A DNA stretch of 64,000 bases from Ectobacillus sp042610425 (GCF_042610425.1 NZ_JBGJZM010000005.1:1-64000); one strand, 5' to 3'; numbered from the stretch's first letter, positions 17,285-27,174 are shown. Numbers and translations: made by a program. The notes: generated by a model from the letters alone, not told the origin.

Positions 17285-18471
17285 ACTACTCCCCCTACGG
17301 CTTTTTTATCTTGGAATAATGGAAATTGGATGAAAATATGAAAGCCTTCGTTTTCCTCACTTGTATATACAATCTTACCGCCATGTTCTTCTACTCGCTC
17401 TTTCATATTCGTAAGTCCAAACCCTTGTTTCAATTGGGTTGTCCCCCTTCCATTATCATCCATTTGTACTTCTACGGTATTCTCAGTACAGGAAATAGTA
17501 ACCGCACATTCAGTTGCCCTGCCGTGACGGACCGCATTGGTTAACGATTCCTGAATAATTTTTGAAATAGAAAGATTCATAGAGGATGGGATAGTAGTAA
17601 GATCTCCGTCCATCTCAAAGGAAACCGTGACTCCTGTTGCCTTTGAAAAATCATGAATAATCGTTCGAATCACAGGTAGAAAAGAAACTTCTCTTGTATC
17701 CTCTTCCTTTAATGTGCGAACACTCATCCGAATATCTTGCAGAGTAGTCCTAGCAAGTTCAGTACACGTTTGCAACGTAGTAGCTTGTGGTAGCCCCTTC
17801 TTATAAAGTTCTTGGGTAAGTTCGAGCTGAACGATAAGTGCGGTAATATGATGTCCAACTGTATCATGAATGTCCCGTGCAATTTGATTTCGTTCGCGAA
17901 CCGCTGTTAGTTCTTCCACTTCCTTCGCATACACACGAAGCTGCTCATGAGCATCCTTTAATGCTCGGTGAGATTGATACAGTGCATCATACTGAACATC
18001 GATATTCGATCTTGCAACTCCAAGCTTATGAATTAATCCCCCAACAACTGCTTCTAAGAGAATAAGAATTAAATTCATAATAGTCTGAATAGTCTCGATA
18101 GTCCCTAACAAAATGTAAGAGTTAATAAAAATAATTGCTGAGCAAACGAAGAAAAATAATGTGAATCCAGTCAATATCTTCTTATTCCCTGTGAATAAAA
18201 ATAATGTGAGTACTTCGACTCCTAGTAGGATTAAATGAAGAGTTGAGGCAGGGAAACATAGACCAAGTACGACGATCCATGCGCAGTCAATAGCAAGCAG
18301 ATAATAAAACAACTGACTTTTTCTTGCAATAGACAGAATAAAGAAATGATTCGTAATGAATGCTACTAGCGCTACTCCAATAAGCACCTTTATATACATA
18401 ACATTGGGTGCCTCATAATAATAAACAATGGTTGCAATGGTTAATGTGGCTAATCTCAAATAACCTAACAA
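17281..18471 (-). CDS. Membrane sensor histidine kinase (HisKA_3)
   Basis: 396 aa. About five or six N-terminal membrane segments (residues 1-150) are followed by a short coiled coil. The HisKA_3 dimerisation box RNQIARDIHDTVGHH carries the phospho-accepting His. The ATPase domain has NAVRHGRA, DNGRG and GFGLTNMKERV. The signal is probably sensed in or near the membrane since there is no large extracellular loop. The start is TTG at 18471 with GAGGTG five bases upstream. Partner of the adjoining regulator. Confidence 0.88.
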   Translation of the reverse strand: MLGYLRLATLTIATIVYYYEAPNVMYIKVLIGVALVAFITNHFFILSIARKSQLFYYLLAIDCAWIVVLGLCFPASTLHLILLGVEVLTLFLFTGNKKILTGFTLFFFVCSAIIFINSYILLGTIETIQTIMNLILILLEAVVGGLIHKLGVARSNIDVQYDALYQSHRALKDAHEQLRVYAKEVEELTAVRERNQIARDIHDTVGHHITALIVQLELTQELYKKGLPQATTLQTCTELARTTLQDIRMSVRTLKEEDTREVSFLPVIRTIIHDFSKATGVTVSFEMDGDLTTIPSSMNLSISKIIQESLTNAVRHGRATECAVTISCTENTVEVQMDDNGRGTTQLKQGFGLTNMKERVEEHGGKIVYTSEENEGFHIFIQFPLFQDKKAVGGVV

Positions 18472-18602
18472 GATTTCACCTCAATTTTTAATTAGTAGTT
18501 TTAATCCATAGATGGCTATATTTTACTATATCATATTATAATCAAGGCCAATACCATAATTATCATAAAATTACTGTAAGTATTATCTGCTCAAGAGCAA
18601 AC

Positions 18603-18629
18603 AAAAAAGCCGCCTAAGGCGACTTTTTT
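18603..18629. terminator. Terminator after the GT2 gene
   Basis: AAAAAAG-CGCC-TAA-GGCG-CTTTTTT hairpin, nearly symmetrical; serves the minus-strand glycosyltransferase. Confidence 0.88.
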
Positions 18630-18641
18630 GTTTAGAAAAGA

Positions 18642-19784
18642 TTAATCTAAGCTTACAGGCTTAACCTTTTCTCCATATTTTACATTCGCTGTTCCATGAG
18701 GAGTACGAACCCAGCTGTTGTTTTTAAATGTAAATAAAGCATATACCATAATTACATTTTGTATGATTAAGTACGGAATATGAAGCAATAACCCCGGAAG
18801 TTCAGAAAGTCCACGATCCATTGCCATCCAGAACAAAATAAATATAACTGAAAATATTAAATTCAATATGGCATTGTTATTAAACCAAAATCCAAACAAA
18901 CCAATTAACATAAATAACGGTAATGCCAAGTACATGCAGAACTCAAAATCTTTAAAAACAAGTTTAGGGAAGTATTGAAAAAATACTTGCCATTGTCCTC
19001 TTGCCCAGCGTGTTCTTTGACGAATACCAACTCTTACACTTTGTGGCTTTTCATCGTAAATTCGCATAAGCGGATTATATTTCACCCGAATTTTCGCTAA
19101 GCGTAACATAGCAGAATATTCTAAGTCATCCGTAACTGAGGTTACGTCGAATGGAACACGTTCTAAGATTGATAAACGAAATCCCCAACCCGTACCACCT
19201 AAAATAGAAGAACGATTTAATCTTTCTCTTCCTGAATAGTAATAACGTAACATAAAGTGATAGTTCATTGCATACCAGCGTGTTTGTAAATTATCTGAAC
19301 TATTTAATGTTGCAATGTAACCTTGTACAACATCATCTTCTTGTAAAGAGTCAACAAGTTGCTCAAAGTAATCTGGTTCGATTTTGTTATCTGCATCTAA
19401 AATTGTAACAATGACATTCGGATTAGATCCATATTCTTTCGTTAGGCTAGCAAATACATCTTTTAACAAATACTGCTTACCAGGAAGACCCGTTTTTCTT
19501 TCAAATACTTCTACATCATTTCTTTTACATATAGGTACCGTATTATCTGTACAACGATCTGCACATATAATCAAACGAACTGGATACCCATTTATATTTG
19601 ACGTTACATTTTCTATCAATCGTCCAATGACTTTTTCTTCGTTATGAGCAGGGACCAATACAACGATTTGCTCCGGATGAAAATGTTTTGCTGAACGGGT
19701 TAATCGTTTCGGTATGAGCGCAGAAACGAACACAACGACTGACCATACAGCAAAAATGAACATAATTAATTGTATAAGAATCAT
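18642..19784 (-). CDS. Family 2 processive glycosyltransferase, membrane
   Basis: 380 aa. One N-terminal membrane helix precedes a GT-A catalytic domain with VLVPAHNEEKVIG, the first nucleotide-sugar aspartate in ICADRCTDNT, the metal-binding DADN, the acceptor-site TDDLEY, and the processivity motif QRTRWARGQW. Three or four C-terminal membrane helices follow. This is the layout of hyaluronan, chitin or poly-N-acetylglucosamine synthases, but the sugar is unknown. The start is the ATG at 19784, where AGGAGG is well placed. It stands alone, without export or modification genes. Confidence 0.85.
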   Translation of the reverse strand: MILIQLIMFIFAVWSVVVFVSALIPKRLTRSAKHFHPEQIVVLVPAHNEEKVIGRLIENVTSNINGYPVRLIICADRCTDNTVPICKRNDVEVFERKTGLPGKQYLLKDVFASLTKEYGSNPNVIVTILDADNKIEPDYFEQLVDSLQEDDVVQGYIATLNSSDNLQTRWYAMNYHFMLRYYYSGRERLNRSSILGGTGWGFRLSILERVPFDVTSVTDDLEYSAMLRLAKIRVKYNPLMRIYDEKPQSVRVGIRQRTRWARGQWQVFFQYFPKLVFKDFEFCMYLALPLFMLIGLFGFWFNNNAILNLIFSVIFILFWMAMDRGLSELPGLLLHIPYLIIQNVIMVYALFTFKNNSWVRTPHGTANVKYGEKVKPVSLD

Positions 19785-20377
19785 AAGTTTCCTCCTAATT
19801 ACAACTGAGTTCATCCCAAATTAAGTTAGATGAGTATATATGAGCTGTAGCTTGGTCTTTTTACACCAATAAAGATCGCCCTAAACAGATGAAAATGAAT
19901 TCCCATTTTCAAACTAAGCGCGTTCTTTTTTATTTGTTGCTATTATTTTCACCGGATCTTCTTTTTACGTTCCGTATGAAACGAAAAAAGACAACTCACT
20001 TCTTCCTGTCCCTCTATATAATGGGAAGTTTGTACGAATACATTTTACTGCCTAAACGAGTCTACCAGAGGCATCATCCAATCGCTTATGTTACAAACAG
20101 ATTTAATATAGGTACAAATGGATGAGATTTATAATATGTTCAATCCATCATTCACCAAGGATCCAGATAAAATGAATGTTTTGTCCATTAGCACCACCCT
20201 TTTACATTTAACCCATAATCACTATTGTATCAAATAAGCAATAAGTAAATGTTAAGATTAGATAAATATACAAATGAACTGGTATAGACGACCACCTATT
20301 ACAGTTAGATTCTATACCCTTTTCTTCGTAAAGTGAATGAAATATGTATGTCAAATAGTAGAAGTCCTATTTACAGC

Positions 20378-20426
20378 ATTGGCATGAAAGTGAAAAATCA
20401 TTCTTTTCATTTTCAAATATGCCAAT
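20378..20426. repeat. Long imperfect inverted repeat in gene-free region
   Basis: Arms ATTGGCAT...ATGCCAAT with inner TGAAAA/TTTTCA pairing around ATCATTC. There is no T run on either side, so it is not a typical terminator. Confidence 0.5.
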
Positions 20427-20764
20427 TCTTAATAAAGTACAGCCTTACGTCTCCACTAATTCAACATGTGTACACATAAAAAGTATCCACATATTGTGAC
20501 ATACAAAACAATTTCATAGACTCCATATTTACTGATCTTCGCATTCCTCTGATCAACACTCTGCAGTGATTCTAAACAGCGTGAGATCGTAACTCCATCC
20601 AAAATCCATCCACGATGCAACGAAAACGACAGATACAAAGATTTTACTTAACAAGGTGTATCGTAAATATGCCTCCACTGATAGAGTATATACTTTCTTT
20701 TCTCTCTTGGTAAGAGGGTATTTCATAATACTAGCACATTACTATAATTTTCAACATACGCAAA

Positions 20765-20797
20765 CACAACACCATCCAATCCTTTGAACGGTGTTGT
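20765..20797 (-). terminator. Probable terminator after ppaC
   Basis: ACAACACC/GGTGTTGT stem with a 16-base loop, 30 bases beyond the ppaC stop. The T run is weak. Confidence 0.5.
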
Positions 20798-20823
20798 GTG
20801 CATATATTATATACTTTTTTTCT

Positions 20824-21753
20824 TTATTTGTTTAGTACATTCGTTAAAACGGGTACAATTTGTTTCTTACGAGAAACAACGCCTTTTAGTAAAGCTTTAT
20901 TATTATCTAATGTAACACCAAACGCTTCTTCTACTGCATGTGCCGCACTACCAAGAGCTAGAGCAACTGAATCATTTTCTAAAATGTCCGTTGCAGCAAA
21001 TACAAATAGGTCTAAATTACGCTTTTCAATAGTGTCACGAATCGCCTTTTCAATTTCATCTTGTTTAGCGAATACTTCATTTGTATCTACTGTGTTCACC
21101 TGTGCAATAACAGCTTTTTGACTTCCCATCTGGAATTCCTTAGCATCAAGAGAAATCAATTGATCCACTGTTTTGTCACTTAAGTTAGCGCCAGCCTTTA
21201 GCATCGATAATCCGTAGCTGTTTGCATCCACTCCTGCGATTTCTGCCAATTCCTTAGCGGCAGCCACATCTTGATCTGTACAAGTTGGAGATTTAAATAA
21301 TAGCGTATCTGAAATAATGGCAGATAGCATTAAACCAGCGATTTCTTTTCGAATTGCTACACTGTTTTCCTTATACATTTTATTTAAAATTGTTGCTGTA
21401 CAACCGACTGGTTCTGCGCGGTAGTATAACGGATCACTCGTTTCAAAGTTAGCAATACGGTGATGATCAATTACTTCTAATACATGTACGTCTGCGATAT
21501 CATCTGCACTTTGTGGACGTTCGTTATGATCGACTAAAATCACACCGTCTCCTTCAGGTGCTACTTTAGAAACAAGACGAGGTGCCTCCACTTTAAAATA
21601 ATCAAGAGCAAATGCTGTTTCACCATTTACTTCACCTAAACGAAGTGGTTCTGCGTCTACACCTAGCTCAGTTTTTAAAGCTGCGTATGCAAGTGCTGAG
21701 CAAATTGTATCTGTATCCGGATTTTTATGACCAAAAATAACTATTTTTTTCAT
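20824..21753 (-). CDS. ppaC: Manganese-dependent inorganic pyrophosphatase
   Basis: 309 aa, the usual length for family II pyrophosphatase. DHH-superfamily motifs are present: FGHKNPDTDTI at residues 7-17, VDHN (74-77) and IDHH (95-98), plus the C-terminal DHHA2 region with the substrate-binding SRKKQ near the end. It hydrolyses pyrophosphate produced by biosynthesis and prefers manganese. Single-gene unit with its own terminator. Confidence 0.96.
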   Translation of the reverse strand: MKKIVIFGHKNPDTDTICSALAYAALKTELGVDAEPLRLGEVNGETAFALDYFKVEAPRLVSKVAPEGDGVILVDHNERPQSADDIADVHVLEVIDHHRIANFETSDPLYYRAEPVGCTATILNKMYKENSVAIRKEIAGLMLSAIISDTLLFKSPTCTDQDVAAAKELAEIAGVDANSYGLSMLKAGANLSDKTVDQLISLDAKEFQMGSQKAVIAQVNTVDTNEVFAKQDEIEKAIRDTIEKRNLDLFVFAATDILENDSVALALGSAAHAVEEAFGVTLDNNKALLKGVVSRKKQIVPVLTNVLNK

Positions 21754-21872
21754 TTTTCTACCCCTTAATTAAATAAAATTTGCTCTTTTCCAAAGCAAGA
21801 GTATTGTTTCTGTATTCTATTTTAGCATGAATTATAATTGGTTTGTCCTCAAAATTTATTTGTATGCTGTTT

Positions 21873-22799
21873 CTAACGATCAATCGCCTTGTTACGTGCT
21901 TTTTTCACGGTCTCTACCACTTCTTCAGGTGCTTCAAAAGAAACAAAATGTCCTATACCCGGTAGTCTTTTCAATGTATATTCATCAAAGTAATCGTACA
22001 GTTTATCTGACCAATCTACAAGAATGACTGGATCTGCTTCGCCCCATAAAACATGTGTTGTATGAGGGATTTTTTCTTCAATGCCGGCTTGCTTTTGCAC
22101 TACGGCTTGTGTTTTTGCTTGCGCTCTAGCTTTATAATAGTTAATACTCCGCTTCATCCCTTCATCTTTGGCATACGATTGAATAATTGCATCCAGTTCC
22201 TTCGGACGAAGCGCCTCTTTTTTCCCTGTCCATGTTTGATAAAAATGAGTCAAATATAACCGAACAGTGTCTTCGTTATAACCTATCAAGTCTCCTGCCC
22301 AGTGCAGGTTATGAAAATGTTGATACCAAAATTGTCCTTGAATGGCTGGATCAAATCTTCTTATCCCAATTCCATTGTAAGGAGGATTCAAGAGTACTAA
22401 CGAATCGACATACTGAGGATATTTCTTGGCAATAAGTTGCGCAATGGTTGCTCCAATATCATGAGCCACAATCAAAACTTTTTCGACATGTAACTCATCT
22501 AAAAGTGAAATGATATCTTTCGCAAAATGATCCGGAGTATAACCATCTATTGGATTAACATCAGGTTTATCAGATTCTCCAAATCCCCGGAAATCAGGTG
22601 CAATTACATCTGCATCTTTTGACAACGGTTCAATAACATAACGCCAATCATACCAAAAACCAGGCCAGCCATGAAGCAAAAGAACAGGCTTTCCTGTACC
22701 TTGACGTACGTAGTGAATGGTTACATCGTCACTTTTAAAATAGTGATGCTGCCAAACTGGATCATTTGGTAATCGATCCTTTAAAATCGAATCTTTCAT
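21873..22799 (-). CDS. Alpha/beta hydrolase, epoxide-hydrolase-like
   Basis: 308 aa. Oxyanion motif HGWPGFWYDW (43-52), nucleophile elbow AHDIGA with Asp114, and the catalytic histidine in GIGHFVSFEAPEEV near residue 285. An Asp rather than Ser nucleophile points to epoxide hydrolases or haloalkane/haloacetate dehalogenases. DFRGFGESDKP is also typical of these. I cannot tell epoxide hydrolase from dehalogenase by reading. No partner genes. Confidence 0.83.
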   Translation of the reverse strand: MKDSILKDRLPNDPVWQHHYFKSDDVTIHYVRQGTGKPVLLLHGWPGFWYDWRYVIEPLSKDADVIAPDFRGFGESDKPDVNPIDGYTPDHFAKDIISLLDELHVEKVLIVAHDIGATIAQLIAKKYPQYVDSLVLLNPPYNGIGIRRFDPAIQGQFWYQHFHNLHWAGDLIGYNEDTVRLYLTHFYQTWTGKKEALRPKELDAIIQSYAKDEGMKRSINYYKARAQAKTQAVVQKQAGIEEKIPHTTHVLWGEADPVILVDWSDKLYDYFDEYTLKRLPGIGHFVSFEAPEEVVETVKKARNKAIDR

Positions 22800-22919
22800 C
22801 CTAATCTCCTCCTCTTATTTACAATAAATTCCCCTTATATGATGGATTACATCATTATCATATCAACGGGCTTCATCAGGCGGGATTTCTAGTATTTTTC
22901 AGGGATGAAACAAAAAGTT

Positions 22920-24341
22920 TCAGCATTCCTCATGTTTTATCTTTCGCTCTTCAAACCATGCTATTATTTGTTTATTCTGCCCGGTATCCAAATTCTTCAC
23001 CTTTACACATACACCTACAAGCCCCGATAAAATATGGCATCGAATCGTTCCAACTTGATCTCTTTTTTGAAAAATCGTTTGCTCTGTGCCAATAGATTGA
23101 ATATGTTTTCTTAGAATAATGGTTTTATAAGCTGCTAGTTTACGGTAGGATAAAGTAATTTGTTTCTCATATATAGTAAAACCCGCGCTACGGTAACAGG
23201 CATAGCCTTGCCAGAGTGCTAGTATCACGAGTAAAAAGATTGGAAACAATATTGGATTCCAAATTGTTACTATGCTAGCAATTAAGAAAGCTAGTACCAC
23301 TTTGACAAACAAAAATCGTTTTAAAGAGTGTCTAGGTGCCTTTTCTTCAATGGGTTGCAGGTTGTACTGTGGAACCACATATTGTAGAAATGCTGGTATT
23401 TTCTTTTTTGAAATAAAGGGGTGGAGCAAGATTGTATGCACTTTTGAATCTTTCATCGACACGACTGCTTCGGCCTTAATAGAAGCAAACCCAAACAACC
23501 CTCGAAGTACCCCCTCCTCAATGGTAATACCTTGAATTTTTTTCTGTGGAAGTGTTACATTTTTCTTATTTAATAATCCATTTGCGATATATAATTTATT
23601 ATCGGATGAAACGATTCGAAAACCGTAATAGGTTATGATAAACTGAATGGTCGCTGCTACCCAAGATATAATAAGAAAGACAAACGCTAACATAATCCAT
23701 AAATAAAAAGACAAATGCGCCGCTTGATTTTGAATGAATTGCGAATAGGATGCTGGTATCCAATCATTCACTTGTGACCAAAGCCCCATCAGGATGGTGA
23801 ATAGGATTCCAATTTGTCCAGAAGTTATGCCTGCTAGAAGCATTTCCTTTTTCGTTAAATGATACGTTCGCTCCGTATATTTCGATTCTTCTTGATGTAC
23901 ACGTCTCTCGCTCCCTTTCAGAATCATCACAATCTCACTTACATCCTGAACTGGGACACCGTATAAATCAATTTCAGGCACTTTTCCCCCCGCTGTTTCT
24001 ACAATAACCTGTTCAATATGGAAGAATTGATGAAGCAACGTTGCATGGGTGGAAACAGATTGTACGCGATCATGTTGTATAAAGGTTTCTTTCTTCGTAA
24101 AAACACCCTTTTTGACAAATAATCCGTCCTGTTCAATTCGGAATATAGTGAAATACCAATTTATCGTAGCCACAATTCCCGTCAAACTAACAAGCCCTAT
24201 AAACAAAAGAAAAATAGTAAACACGGACATGCTTTTCAATGTGAAAACAAAAAATGGAATCATACCCCAGACTATACTTTTCAAAAATTTGAAGGAACGG
24301 AACAAAATCGTAACTGGATGCTCACGTCTATTCATCATCAT
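22920..24341 (-). CDS. ydbT: Membrane protein with bacterial PH domains (YdbT)
   Basis: 473 aa. Two to three bPH_2 repeats (for example VKKGVFTKKETFIQHDRVQS and YIANGLLNKKNVTLPQKKIQ) alternate with pairs of membrane helices. It overlaps ydbS by 14 bases and matches the B. subtilis YdbS-YdbT pair. One report for the B. amyloliquefaciens pair links it to bacteriocin resistance; I treat that as indirect. In B. subtilis the pair sits between cshA and acpS, so here it has moved about 15 kb. Confidence 0.85.
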   Translation of the reverse strand: MMMNRREHPVTILFRSFKFLKSIVWGMIPFFVFTLKSMSVFTIFLLFIGLVSLTGIVATINWYFTIFRIEQDGLFVKKGVFTKKETFIQHDRVQSVSTHATLLHQFFHIEQVIVETAGGKVPEIDLYGVPVQDVSEIVMILKGSERRVHQEESKYTERTYHLTKKEMLLAGITSGQIGILFTILMGLWSQVNDWIPASYSQFIQNQAAHLSFYLWIMLAFVFLIISWVAATIQFIITYYGFRIVSSDNKLYIANGLLNKKNVTLPQKKIQGITIEEGVLRGLFGFASIKAEAVVSMKDSKVHTILLHPFISKKKIPAFLQYVVPQYNLQPIEEKAPRHSLKRFLFVKVVLAFLIASIVTIWNPILFPIFLLVILALWQGYACYRSAGFTIYEKQITLSYRKLAAYKTIILRKHIQSIGTEQTIFQKRDQVGTIRCHILSGLVGVCVKVKNLDTGQNKQIIAWFEERKIKHEEC

Positions 24342-24801
24342 CTTCTACCTTAGCTAATGTAATGATCGCTTTTTGCAAATATTGCGCCTCTTGCTCTGTT
24401 AATCCAGGTATTTCCTCTGTATTTGAAGCGGTGGATACAGACAACGAGGATAGATGAAAAAACTTCATGATAGGTCCTTGCTTCATCTTTACATATTGTA
24501 TGCGATTTACTGGAACAATCATATGAGTAACAATAAATAAGCCATGTGCAATTTCAATTTCATCCTCATGCAATTTATAGAAGAAATTCCGGTAACGAAT
24601 AGCTGGAAATACAATATATTCACAGTACAGGATCACAAGTATTACGAATGCAGCAGCTGCATAGGTCCACGCCCCGACATGCCACCATTTTTCATTTACA
24701 TAGGAATACGCACTTATTACGATGACATATAGAACGAGATGAATCAAAGCATGTACTCTCCATACCTTAACCATAACTGGATCTAATTGTTTCACTTCCA
24801 T
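24328..24801 (-). CDS. ydbS: Membrane protein with PH domain (YdbS)
   Basis: 157 aa. Two membrane helices (residues 15-60) are followed by one bPH_2 domain (GLFIVTHMIVPVNRIQYVKM, TASNTEEIPGL). The short acidic tail KVEDDDE is encoded by the bases that form the ydbT start region, so the two genes are translationally coupled. Confidence 0.85.
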   Translation of the reverse strand: MEVKQLDPVMVKVWRVHALIHLVLYVIVISAYSYVNEKWWHVGAWTYAAAAFVILVILYCEYIVFPAIRYRNFFYKLHEDEIEIAHGLFIVTHMIVPVNRIQYVKMKQGPIMKFFHLSSLSVSTASNTEEIPGLTEQEAQYLQKAIITLAKVEDDDE

Positions 24802-24840
24802 TCCACCTTCATTTTTGATTTTCTACCATTTTATTCTAAA

Positions 24841-24883
24841 CAAAAAAGAAGCATAGATAAATAGAATCTATACTTCTTTTTTT
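24841..24883 (-). terminator. Terminator after the copper-protein gene
   Basis: AAAAAAGAAG...CTTCTTTTTT with an inner ATAGAT/ATCTAT helix, just beyond the copCD stop. Confidence 0.8.
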
Positions 24884-24894
24884 GTTTATCTGGC

Positions 24895-26556
24895 TTATTT
24901 TTTAGTAGCAGCAAATACCCTGCCTACCGACGGACGGAACTCTACTTCAAATGTATCATGCGAGGAGGTAGTTCCTTGCACAGAAACCTTCCAATTGCCC
25001 TCCATATTAAGTGGTTTCCCTTCCACTTGATATTTTCCTGGCGAGACCATTGGGAGAGTAAAAATATTTCGACCCATTTCCATATCTAACGAATACATCG
25101 TAATGGTAAGCCCTTCTATATTCGTAACCGGCTGCCCATGCTGATCAGTGATATTTATTTCAAATGTATTCGGTCCTACTGCATTTGGGCTAATATGCAT
25201 TGCAACTTCGTATATACTTACCTGCTTTGTTTCGTTAAACGGAACTGGAACTGGTAAAGGAGGCGTTGCTACATTTGTCAAAATAGCAGCTGTAATGAGT
25301 AAAGCAATCCCAATACCGAATTCTGCTTGAACGGATACACCTAATTCTTTCTCTTTGCGCAGCTTTCGTTTCACGATATGAACAATACCAAGTATACCCA
25401 TTCCTACAAATAGAATAATTTTCGCTAGCAAGATAAGTCCATAGCTTGTCTGAAAGATGGAACGCAAATCCGGAATATATAAAGTAATGGAAAAAATTCC
25501 AGTAAATAAAATCGTTATGGTTGCTGTCATCGCCCATGGAGAAAACCGTTCAATTGTATCCCAGTATAAAGACCAATCTCGTTTTCCTTCTTGCTTTTTC
25601 GATAGTAAGAAAACAATGGCACCTACTCCTCCAACCCATATAGAAGCTGCACACAAATGAAGAACATCTATTACAACCGCAATATCTCGATAAGTCGAAC
25701 TGGCGGCATGCCCCATTAATGCTTTCGTCACAAATAGTCCAGTTAGCAACAGAACTGGCAATAGCCATGCTTTTAAAGACGACCATGCGCCGTATGTAAG
25801 TGCGAGCCAAGATGTTATCACAAGTAAGACAAGCAAGATTATTTGTGAAATCCATACATATCCGAAGGTGGGAACGGAAAGTACCTCCATCCATAAAGAA
25901 GGTTGAAACGCTTGTGACCATGGTACATTTCCATATAATTTCGCCTGAAGTGGAAGATTCCAAAGCAGGCTGCAAGCAATCAATAGAAGAGAAAGAAGGA
26001 TTATCGTTTTACTTCTCGTTTTTATAATGCTTGAGCCTTCTCCTTTATAAAAAACGAGATGAAACAGAATGACACCAAGAAAAAGTGAAAATCCAGTATA
26101 TAAAAGTCCTCGATTTATAATCATGTCTGCCTGCGGTACATATCCTGTCGTACTTTGCATCGAATGAATTCCAGTTTCTGCACCAATTTGAAAAGGAATC
26201 GTTCCTTCGACAGGATGACCATCTGCCGAAACTGCCTTCCACTGAATCGTGTAGGCTCCATTCGGAAGTTGCTCTTTCAATTTCGTTTGAATCCGTTTTG
26301 GATTATTTTTATCGAAACTCGCCTCGTTTGTATCTACTCGTGTCCCTTTTGAATCCACAACGAAAAACGAATCAAATTTCGGTTCAATCTCCTCGTCGAA
26401 TTCTACTGTTACGACGGATGGTGCTTTCGCTAACGTTTCATTTTCTGAAGGCGATGATGCAATAATATTTGCATGAGCAAAAGTGACGGTCGGGGCTACA
26501 CCTATGCTTACATACAAAAGGAGCAATACCACTATTACTTTTCGTATATTTTTCAT
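24895..26556 (-). CDS. ycnJ: CopC-CopD fusion, copper uptake (YcnJ-like)
   Basis: 553 aa. The signal peptide ends before AHANIIASSPSENETL, leaving a histidine near the mature N-terminus. The CopC domain (residues 28-125) ends with the second histidine motif ADGHPVEG. A CopD domain with eight or so membrane helices spans 145-440, followed by an extracellular C-terminal domain. B. subtilis YcnJ has the same organisation and imports copper under YcnK control. Here the ycnK and ycnI neighbours are absent; an ABM-domain gene lies 4 bases upstream instead. Confidence 0.88.
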   Translation of the reverse strand: MKNIRKVIVVLLLLYVSIGVAPTVTFAHANIIASSPSENETLAKAPSVVTVEFDEEIEPKFDSFFVVDSKGTRVDTNEASFDKNNPKRIQTKLKEQLPNGAYTIQWKAVSADGHPVEGTIPFQIGAETGIHSMQSTTGYVPQADMIINRGLLYTGFSLFLGVILFHLVFYKGEGSSIIKTRSKTIILLSLLLIACSLLWNLPLQAKLYGNVPWSQAFQPSLWMEVLSVPTFGYVWISQIILLVLLVITSWLALTYGAWSSLKAWLLPVLLLTGLFVTKALMGHAASSTYRDIAVVIDVLHLCAASIWVGGVGAIVFLLSKKQEGKRDWSLYWDTIERFSPWAMTATITILFTGIFSITLYIPDLRSIFQTSYGLILLAKIILFVGMGILGIVHIVKRKLRKEKELGVSVQAEFGIGIALLITAAILTNVATPPLPVPVPFNETKQVSIYEVAMHISPNAVGPNTFEINITDQHGQPVTNIEGLTITMYSLDMEMGRNIFTLPMVSPGKYQVEGKPLNMEGNWKVSVQGTTSSHDTFEVEFRPSVGRVFAATKK

Positions 26557-26560
26557 AATT

Positions 26561-26857
26561 TCATCCTTTTGATAATTGTCTAAGCTTATAAACTTCGCGA
26601 GATTCTACGATTGATTCAATATTTCTCCGATACGTTTGATAATGCTCGGTAGTGAGATGTTCTTCTAACACCTGCTGATCTTGCCAAATTTCATAGAAAA
26701 CAAATGTTCCTTTATCGTCTATCGAACGATTGACATCATATTGTATATTACCTGCTTCTTTCTTAGAACCGATGGCAACTTTTTGTAGTTCTGCCTGTAG
26801 CGCTTCTTCAAAGCCATTCTTAGCACGAAGTATGGCCGTGATCGTAACAGCTGTCAT
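26561..26857 (-). CDS. Antibiotic biosynthesis monooxygenase-domain protein
   Basis: 98 aa, single ABM (dimeric alpha/beta barrel) domain of the YgiN type: VTITAILRAKNGFEEAL, NIQYDVNRS, FYEIWQDQQVLEEHL. Such proteins are quinol monooxygenases or heme-degrading enzymes, but many have no known activity. The start is the ATG at 26857 following AGGAGGTATAAGAGAT. It shares an operon with the copper transporter gene, which may hint at a redox role. Confidence 0.85.
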   Translation of the reverse strand: MTAVTITAILRAKNGFEEALQAELQKVAIGSKKEAGNIQYDVNRSIDDKGTFVFYEIWQDQQVLEEHLTTEHYQTYRRNIESIVESREVYKLRQLSKG

Positions 26858-26950
26858 ATCTCTTATACCTCCTCTATCCCTTTGTTTCATTTCTACTAGA
26901 CTTATATAACTTCTATTTATAGTAGCATATTATGACATTGACAAAAAAAT

Positions 26951-26979
26951 AAAAGCATTGGTAGGACCAATACTTTTTT
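26951..26979. terminator. Orphan terminator-like hairpin
   Basis: AAAAG-ATTGGT/ACCAAT-CTTTT stem with AGG loop and a T run on both strands. No gene on either strand ends nearby. Confidence 0.5.
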
Positions 26980-27116
26980 GGGAATTCCAAAGGGAATAGC
27001 GGAGCATTTTTCATTTACTTCCTCACATAATTTCACAACAACAGTAGACCGTAATAAATAATGAATTTTTTTTGTATTTTGAAGATTATATTGAGGTTTA
27101 AATTTTTCTATTACTC

Positions 27117-27145
27117 TTTAAATTCAAATACATTCATGATATACT
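27117..27145 (+). promoter_or_regulatory. Promoter of the T-box transcript
   Basis: TTTAAA (27117-27122), 17 bases, TATACT (27140-27145). The -10 is good and the -35 weak; placed about 35 bases before T-box stem I. Confidence 0.5.
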
Positions 27146-27174
27146 CACAGAAAATTTAAAATTTTTCAAATTCA

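Larger units (their letters stand above)
19785..20823. other. 1-kb region without a supported gene
   Basis: Only short open frames of 60-78 codons occur and none has a ribosome binding site or recognisable product. The region holds a long inverted repeat at 20378-20426 and, at its right end, a likely ppaC terminator. Confidence 0.6.

Noticed and set aside
19889..20125. 78-codon plus-strand frame in the gene-free kilobase
   Set aside because: No ribosome binding site, no family resemblance, and low-complexity AT-rich content.
20456..20638. 60-codon minus-strand frame
   Set aside because: No start signal or recognisable domain; likely chance.
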